Positions 57,590-64,000 of a DNA stretch of 64,000 nt are shown here, piece by piece. The stretch is from Agrypnia vestita (taxonomy: Eukaryota; Arthropoda; Insecta; Trichoptera; Phryganeidae), in the NCBI GenBank assembly GCA_016648135.1, contig JADDOH010001519.1:344784-408783 (forward strand), written 5' to 3'. A program made the translations under genes and the position numbers. The notes below the pieces were generated by a model. It was not told the DNA's origin, searched no databases, and saw only the letters and a list, made by a program, of their open reading frames with translations. Within the stretch, counting starts at the first letter, position 1. Each line of letters begins with the position of its first letter.

Positions 57590-58010
57590 AACATTAATAA
57601 GTAATACTCATAATCAAGGCAGGACTATAATGCCTGGATTATGAGTCATTGTCATGAGAATTTTCAATATTTTCGACTTATTTTTTACAAAACGTTGAAC
57701 TATCATTACAGTAACTTATATCGAAAAATTCATTCGTTTCAATACAAGTTAAATAAATTGATTAAAACCCTGCAGAAATTCCAATTGGAATTGGAAGGTT
57801 TTTATTATTTTATTTGACTTGTTTTAAAGGGAATGATTTTTTTATATTCGATATAAGTTACTGTGATGATAGTCTATCGGTTTACAAAATATATGTAAAA
57901 AAAAAAGAAAAAAAATGCGAACTTAGGTACATGTCGCATATCTCCATAACTATTCATATTAGGTCGTGGTTAAAACATTTTCGACTCATAATTAAAGCAG
58001 AAATATAGTT
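57590..58010. repeat. Two dispersed-repeat copies joined in inverted order
   Basis: A plus copy (to about 57770) and a minus copy (from about 57775) of the TACAGGGTGT family meet at CCAATTGGAATTGG, making a large foldback. Confidence 0.6.
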
Positions 58011-58519
58011 CTGCGAGCTTATTTTCCAAATAACGCTGTATTTTAGAGTTAAAATTTTATAATATGAAGATTTGATCTGATTTTTCTAGTAAATTTAATT
58101 TTTCATTGCATGGAGAAACAATGTCGTCAAAGTGTAAGTCGAGTGAAAAATATCTCGAAAGATGTAAATAATTGGATTTGGATTTATGAAAAGTTAGCAC
58201 TCTTTTACATTTTGTAAAAATTATGGTAAACAGCGCGATTTTGTTTTCAGCTATTGAATTATTAGATTTTCTAACTAAAATGATCCATGTTTAATCTTGA
58301 CCAAAACAAAATATCAACAGAAGGCAGACAAAATTACAGATTTTGATTTTTGTAAATATACCTACTACAGTTTTTTTTAAATAGAGATGCGAACACATCA
58401 ATATTCTTACTATTTTAAAACTAATCTAAACGGCTGTGCGCTTAAAGTTTTTAATTAGATAGATAGATAGATAAGAAAGAGCCCGTGGCGTCTAGATTGT
58501 GTATCGTGTATTTGGTTTT

Positions 58520-58740
58520 TTCCATTTCAATCATTTTATTCGACTTGTATCAAAACGAGTGAATTTTTAATATACGACATAAGTTACTTTCATGATAGGT
58601 ACTCTAAAGTTTTACAGAAGATAGCTCAGAAATATTGAAAAAAAAAGTTAATGTTGATGTCCCTTATCTTCTTAACTGTTAACTCCTTAACACAAGGCTC
58701 CCCCGAAGTTTTTGCTAGAAACTACGAGACACCTATGTGT
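58520..58740 (-). repeat. Dispersed repeat, TACAGGGTGT family, minus copy
   Basis: Contains ATTTTATTCGACTTGTATCA and CAGAAATATTGAAAAAAAAA, shared with the other copies. Confidence 0.55.
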
Positions 58741-58849
58741 TATAACTTTATACTTCTCGACTTATAAGATTAACAAGATCTCGTGTTAAAAATCTTATGA
58801 TCCTTTTCTCTTTAGAACTAAAAATGTAAAAAATAATTACCAATTCAAT

Positions 58850-58945
58850 ATTGAGTAGCGTGTTGGCGTGGTGTGATAGCACTCGCCTGGTGATCCGGTG
58901 GTCGGTGGTTCGAGTCCCATTCCAGGACACCAGCAAGTAAGTCTA
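58850..58945 (+). mobile_element. tRNA-derived SINE-like copy
   Basis: An A-box-like TGGCGTGGTGTGATAGCAC and a clear B box GGTTCGAGTCCC lie 40-50 bases apart, followed by ATTCCAGGACACCAGCAAGT. The acceptor stem does not pair, so it is not a tRNA gene. A diverged copy is at 26640-26885. Confidence 0.6.
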
Positions 58946-59298
58946 TTTTTCAAGATATATTATAGATGTCTCATAGAGACGAAATTATATTTTTTATGGG
59001 AAAGTAGGCATGGAAGTCTTTGGGCGTTCATAGGGCTTACGACCTATCGTACGGCTGGCTTAAGTGATCACTTTACACAATGTAACGTTCACCATTTCAA
59101 TTTTGAAAGTACTTTCATGTGGCTAGACCGCTTAATCTACTTATGCATCAGTTCTATAACTTTGACACTTTTACAAAATGACTTATTGTAATATACATCG
59201 TATGTTTTATAATCTTACGTGAGTTCAAAAGGGTCAAAAAAAATTTAAGAAAACGTATGTAACTAAACATTTTACGTGATATTTAAAAAATTCAATAA

Positions 59299-59560
59299 AT
59301 GAATGAGGAAAGAATGGTAAGAAAGATATATAATGCAAGTATTGACGGCGCCAGAAAGAGAGGGCGACCGCGGAAGACGTGGCGTGACCAGATTAACCAG
59401 ATACTGGAAGATGGTCCCGTTAGAAACCTCAACAACCGTCGAGCTTGCACGCGAAGATGTACGAATGTAGATGAAGCGAGAGTTGTATGTCGGGACAAAA
59501 GAGTATGGCGCTCTATCCTGTCTGCCTGATGGCGCGATGGTAAGTTAGTTAGTTAGTAAA
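59299..59560 (+). pseudogene. LINE C-terminal fragment with TTAG-repeat tail
   Basis: MNEERMVRKIYNASIDGARK and RGRPRKTWRDQINQILEDG, then a stop near 59527. The RGRPRKxWRDQ motif is common at the C-terminus of RTE-like LINEs. A short (TTAG)n tail lies at 59544-59558. It ends about 310 bp before the P450 start. Confidence 0.65.
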
Positions 59561-59869
59561 AATTTCAAATTAATCAGGCGCGACACTTTATGTTGAAAAC
59601 AAGAAAAAAAAAACAACGAAATTGAACCCCCTTTAAGTTTATGACAAAATGGGTTTGCAGCATTTCACGTCTGAAGTGTCGATGGACGTTTATATGGAAT
59701 CCAAAACGGCGGGACGTCCATTCCGCGGCGGGGACACCTCGCGACTTCATCTGTGAGCTCGGGCCGGTTGTGACAATAACTAATAACAACAACAATAACA
59801 AATAACCCGGGTTGTCGGCGTCGGGGGTTGGCGGTCTCGGTCCTAAAAAATTGTCTTTATTCGCCCACA
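59561..59869 (+). promoter_or_regulatory. Probable 5' UTR/promoter of the P450 gene
   Basis: GC-rich, CpG-containing sequence directly upstream of the start codon, between a LINE tail and the first exon. It contains a run of TAACAACAACAATAACA. No TATA box or initiator could be fixed. Confidence 0.3.
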
Positions 59870-60054
59870 ATGCGGCTGCCGATTAGGGGTAATGTGACGT
59901 CGAGTGGCCCTTTCCAAATAGTGCGCAAGAGGTGGGCCTCGACCGTGGGCGACGCGGCGAGGGTGCTCCACGACATCCAGGACTTGCCAAGTCCTGCAGG
60001 ACTGCCACTCGTGGGCACCACATTCTCGCTGCTGGCCGCCGCGTCTAATTCGAG
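59870..60054 (+). CDS. sad: Mitochondrial-type cytochrome P450, first coding exon (CYP315A1/shadow-like)
   Basis: The ATG at 59870 opens 61 codons plus two bases, ending before a GTATGT donor. Residues 1-25 (MRLPIRGNVTSSGPFQIVRK) are basic and Ser-rich with no acids, as in a mitochondrial import signal. Residues 37-56 read IQDLPSPAGLPLVGTTFSLL, the Pro-rich hinge of P450s. The following LLAAASNS resembles the GTLLSLLAAG stretch of shadow, the 2-hydroxylase of ecdysone synthesis. The heme-binding cysteine region lies outside the window. Another mitochondrial-clan P450 cannot be excluded. The next exon was not found before 64000, so the first intron exceeds 3.9 kb. Confidence 0.65.
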
Positions 60055-60814
60055 GTATGTACACGAAAGGTGTAACTAATTGGTAACTAATTGTTGATCG
60101 ACATGGCAGTCGCTTTGTGGAGCCACGTGATTATTTTTATTTATTTTAGTTTTGGGCAAATTTCGCAATTTTATTATTACAAGTATTCATTATGTTTCAC
60201 AAACAAAAAAAATTATTCAATCAATTATCAACCTTCGATGTTTTAAAAATGAAGAAAATTGCTCCACTTTGTGGGCCTCGTGGGATGTCTTTTTTTTCAA
60301 TAATATTACAATATGTTTTAAAAAACACTTTTTTTTTAAATATTTTATTTTTTTGACGTTTTTTCAACCCCTTATACACACGGTCGACAACTTTTTTACT
60401 TAATAGTCAAAATAATAGTTATTATTGTATTATTATTATTGTAAAATAATAACAAAAAATCAAAATCTTTGTCGATATTCCTGATTTTAGATATTTAGTA
60501 CAATACAAAAATATATAAAACCTGCGTAAAAATTGATGTTTCTAGGATTTTATTTAAAGTATACAAAGTAAAGAATTAGATAAAATAAAAATGGCTTATA
60601 ATTTATTAATCATTAATGCGTATAAAACAATTATCAAATAATAATTATTATGAAAAATATTGAAACTCTGTTGAAAAAATGACGCCTCAACGTCTATACG
60701 ATATCTCCTTGAAATATTAATAAAGATCATTTTTTAAGATTGTAAAAAAAGATTACCATTATAGTTTGCCGAGCCAAATTTTTAATTAAAAAGAAAATAT
60801 GAGCATTTTAAGAT

Positions 60815-61531
60815 AAATAAAATGACTAAAACCGTGCAGAAATTTTATTTGACTTATGTATATTGAAGCGAATATTTTTTTTTAAATATTCGTATAAGTT
60901 ATTTTCACAACAATCCAACGTTTTTCAGAAGATTGTTAGAAATATTAAAAAATATATAATATTTAAAGTAGCTTATCTCTCTATTGATATTAGTACATTG
61001 TTGCTTGAACATTTTCAACTCAAAATTTAGTTAGAAATCTACCTGTAAATAATTATGGACTAACTCTGTTATATTCTTGTGTACCTATTTTATTTCGATT
61101 TTTTCAAAATACCTGTATGTTGACGTGAGATTCATGATTTAATGTACTCACTGCACGTCCCTGATAAATGGAATATGCATACTGCAATTAGCCTCTACCA
61201 GTATTATACCTAATTATTTTAGAATTTTCAAAATTGTTTATATTTATATTTCATAACTCCCTCATCGTTTCATTTTTTTATGGTACCTATGCGCATACAC
61301 TTTCTTCTAGGTTTTTTTCTTTCCTGTACAGGGTTATTTGGAAATTATAATAACCTCGCAGGACTAAATTCCTGCCTTGATTGTGAGTCGAAAATGTTCA
61401 AGCAGCCATGACATAATTATCAATAGTTATGGAGTTATGCAATATAAAATTTTGCATTGTTTTTCAATATTTCTGACTTTTTTTATATAAAACGTTTAGG
61501 TAATTATCATTACAGTAACTTATATCGATTA
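60815..61531. repeat. Dispersed-repeat pair, minus then plus
   Basis: A minus copy (60815-61060) and a plus copy (61325-61531, starting GTACAGGGTTATTTGGAAAT) of the TACAGGGTGT family in head-to-head order, inside the P450 intron. Confidence 0.5.
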
Positions 61532-62344
61532 AGGTACTGATACACATGCTTATTAGTGGCACGTGAGCACGCGCAGTATTGACCTTCTTTAGCCCTTGCT
61601 TATTAGTGGCATGTGTGTACGCACATTGCTAGTAATAAGCATGCTCATTAGTGGCATGCTCAAAAATCAACCGCCGGTTGATTTATGAGCATACTAATGT
61701 CATTCACCATGCGAAGGGGTATCTTTTGAGCATGTGTGAACTTTGAAAATGTGTGAACAGGCTTGCTTATTATGAGCATGCTTATGTCATTCGCGGCTAG
61801 TATCGATTATCCATGCGATCTTCTCAGTCCGTGACAAATGAAACGAATGTGGCGCGTCGGGGAGACGATAAAACATTTGGTACTTTTCGTGACTTATAGG
61901 AATCACGAATGTCTGTGGAATACTCGGTCATCGCTATGTAAAAATAATATAGCAAGAAATAATGTTTATGAAACTTTATTAAAAGACATGGATGATTCAA
62001 ATCTTACAATAAAAATTATAAAAACTAAAATCAAAAATATTTTGATTTATTGGTTCACTTGAATTTTCTATTTTAGTTTGCAGTTTCCATTTTGAACAAG
62101 ATCGTCTCTATTCCTATGACAAGAGCTTGCCAGTAATAAGCATGCGTGTTTGATTAAACCCAGGAAGTATTTTGATTTATTGGTTCACTTGAATTTTCTA
62201 TATCAGTTTGCAAAGTTTCCATTTTGTTCAAGTTCCTCTCTTTTCTATGACAAGAGCATGCCACTTTGTTAGCTTTGAGCATGCTTATTTATGAGCATGT
62301 TAGTTTTGAGCATGCTCAAAATAAGCATGTGTATTTGTGTACCT
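61532..62344 (+). mobile_element. Harbinger-type element carrying a MADF fragment
   Basis: TTA is duplicated at 61529-61531 and 62345-62347. Ends AGGTACTGATACACATGCTT and AAGCATGTGTATTTGTGTAC then CT are inverted. Subterminal CATGCTTATT/AATAAGCATG words are repeated many times on both sides. A block of about 90 bp is duplicated inside (62038-62130 and 62168-62260). There is no transposase. Confidence 0.7.
61838..62062 (+). pseudogene. MADF-domain protein fragment
   Basis: TYRNHECLWNTRSSLCKNNI and ARNNVYETLLKDMDDSN match the first part of MADF domains (Y..HP.LW......Y.....R...W..I). The part after the third helix is lost. MADF proteins are often the DNA-binding partner of Harbinger transposases, which fits the element around it. 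Only about 70 codons remain. Confidence 0.6.
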
Positions 62345-62424
62345 TTATTATCTTCTTCTGCTGCACATGTATAATCGTTTATGTAACTAATATGTAGGTA
62401 TCTATATGTATACTTGCATGGCGG

Positions 62425-62476
62425 ACCAGGTATTGCAACCTGGTTACGCTGGAATAAAAATTATTATTATTATTGT
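62425..62476 (+). repeat. LINE tail with (ATT)n
   Basis: CCAGGTATTGCAACCTGG hairpin, then GAATAAAA and an ATT run. It is the usual end of a 5'-truncated LINE. Confidence 0.5.
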
Positions 62477-63433
62477 ATGGTCTTGGTGACGCGATTGTGT
62501 ATTCGAAGGCTGAAGATGGCATTAAGAAAGTCAATGATTAGACTTATGAAATGATGGGAAGTAAAATTAAAACAGTGGCGTAGAAGATTCAAGTGACAAT
62601 GACAGCTGATTTCACGCTCTTTCTCTATTACGCGAGTCTCAAAACGAGTTTCGAGACAAATCTCACCCGAGTATGCGCATTATCACAGTGTACACCAAAT
62701 TTGTACGGATCAGAACCCGTTCTTTTACCAAGGAACAGAGAACTTACTTCCGTCGGACCATATATGCTGGACCAGTATAAAAAACTGCAAGTTACAAGGT
62801 CGCATATCAAAGCAGCGACTTATATGTAGGTACATATATTTGGTAATCTTCCACCTGAGACCGTTGATTTTCAATCAGATTCAATAGGCATGACAGATTT
62901 TGAAATAACCTTCTGTAATGTAGGTAAACGTCTACTATTACCGAAAATAAAATTATTTCAGTAATAAACTAAGTTTTTAGGCAAATTATTGCATTTTCAT
63001 CTACCTATTTTTTATTTCGCGCAAAAACTCCCGCGAGTGTCATGGCGTCTACGTGACGTCAAGCCTAAGTAAACATTGCATTGTGTCTGTTATATGTAAA
63101 CTTGTATGACATCAGTTCAAGAGACACGGTGATGGTTATAGGTTTTTTCATATAAGCTTGCAATTGAGTTAGTGTGGATACGGTACGTTATACGCGCATT
63201 GTTTCGTTGTATTAAATTTAGGGATACGAGAGGGGCTTATCTGTAAATAAGCAATGCGCGTTTTACGCACTGTAGTGTCCGTTCACTTTATGAAAGCCAC
63301 TTGCATTAGTGTGAGTGATACCCTATGTAACACGTAAATTGTGTAGTGTGGTATTCCTTTTCTAAAGCTATTCCATTGGCCAATTCAGTATCGTACTGGC
63401 AGTCACGCGGAGCGGTCGTTTCTTTGTTTAATA
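62477..63433. other. P450 intron sequence, no exon recognised
   Basis: The 78-codon frame at 62593-62829 does not resemble a P450 exon. GC-richer DNA lies near 63015-63065. Nothing else is supported. Confidence 0.4.
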
Positions 63434-64000
63434 TTAGGTCCTTACATATGAAATTGACGTTTTACCGTACTGGCAAATTTGATCTCAAATATCTTCTTTT
63501 TGGTTAGGAATTCCAAATCCAAATTTTTACAGCTATTTACTCATGTATTTGTGTTTTGAAAATTATGATTCATTTGTTTTTTCCTCAATTGTTTTTTTCT
63601 TTGCGAGACTCAGTTTACAAAATGAAAAACTTGAAATATCGCGTTATTTACGAGTACGAGTTCCACCGTGGCACCAGTGCTGCAGAAACGGCTCGAAGGA
63701 TTAATGATGTGTATGGCGACGGTGCCGCAAAAGAAAACACAGTGCGTTTTTGGTTCCAACGTTTTCGTTCTGGAAATTTCGACCTGCAGAACAAGCCCCG
63801 TGGACGGCTGGAGACCAAAGTTGATAATGAAGAATTGAAGGCTATTGTGGAAGCGAATCCATCGCAAACCACATCCGAGTTAGCTGCAGGCTGCGGTGTT
63901 AGTGATAAAACTGTTTTATCCACTTGAAGCAAATTGGTAAGGTGAAAAAGCTTGAAAGGTGGGTACCTCACGAATTGAGTGAAGCAAATCAACAAACGCG
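63434..64000 (+). mobile_element. mariner transposon, copy 2 (cut by window edge)
   Basis: It starts TTAGGTCCTTACATATGAAA after TA (63432-63433), the same terminus as copy 1, and is nearly identical to copy 1 throughout. The right half lies beyond the window. Confidence 0.9.
63622..64000 (+). pseudogene. mariner transposase, copy 2, frameshifted
   Basis: MKNLKYRVIYEYEFHRGTSA runs to SDKTVLST and stops at 63927. One A present in copy 1 (GTTTTAATCCAC) is missing here (GTTTTATCCAC, about 63910), which causes the stop. The following frame resumes LKQIGKVKKLERWVPHEL. N-terminal helix-turn-helix only; the catalytic part is outside the window. Confidence 0.88.

Noticed and set aside
58850..58945. 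Candidate tRNA gene
   Set aside because: The B box is good, but the acceptor stem does not pair and the 3' part continues as a repeat shared with 26640; it is a SINE.
62593..62829. 78-codon plus-strand frame as P450 exon 2
   Set aside because: It lacks the expected helix A motifs (LH.Y...RH..LGP), so it is not accepted as the next exon.
1..64000. LTR retrotransposons or integrated viruses
   Set aside because: No gag, protease, integrase, tRNA-primer site or long direct repeats were recognised.

Overview
This is a non-coding-rich, AT-rich piece of an insect nuclear genome, most likely from a moth or butterfly (Lepidoptera). The call rests on spliced genes with GT-AG introns, two insect host genes, and a dense load of Helitrons, mariner, piggyBac, Harbinger, hAT, Penelope-like and CR1/Jockey-type elements of the kinds common in Lepidoptera. 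The species cannot be named from the window.

Host genes. (1) Minus strand: the 5' part of a formin-like gene (Frl/FMNL family). Five coding exons join in phase: 35785-35624, 11705-11535, 5689-5610, 4110-3971 and 3011-2803, giving 254 codons from the start codon into the FH3 region. The gene continues past the left edge of the window. Its first intron is about 24 kb and is full of transposons. (2) Plus strand: the first coding exon of a mitochondrial-type cytochrome P450, most like CYP315A1 (shadow, an ecdysone-synthesis enzyme), at 59870-60054. The rest lies beyond the right edge. The two genes point away from each other across about 24 kb of transposon-filled intergenic DNA.

Mobile DNA, left to right. 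A Helitron at 58-1544 has a piggyBac-like insertion (TTAA duplication). A mariner at 6963-8445 is broken by a LINE tail, and a sister copy starts at 63434. Penelope-like elements (PLEs) lie at about 6.2, 9.0-9.5, 31.7-32.4, 37.6-38.1, 40.05-40.4 and 48.6-55.3 kb. A 5'-truncated LINE with an open 2.1-kb reverse transcriptase frame is at 13312-15393. A decayed Harbinger locus with both of its genes is at about 17.1-20.9 kb. A 211-bp tandem array is at 39.08-39.95 kb. Many MITEs, LINE tails and SINE-like copies fill the rest.

Most interesting signals. A 507-bp non-autonomous Helitron (48826-49332) carries a dense, almost perfectly phased array of heat-shock elements. Five PLE loci carry hammerhead-ribozyme-like sequences; their stems differ between families but still pair, and one (55242-55279) has an intact catalytic core. 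The 48.6-55.3 kb region reads as one small PLE opened by insertions nested up to three deep. An element at 52230-54325 has a perfect 8-bp target duplication and a transposase remnant that I could not place in a family.
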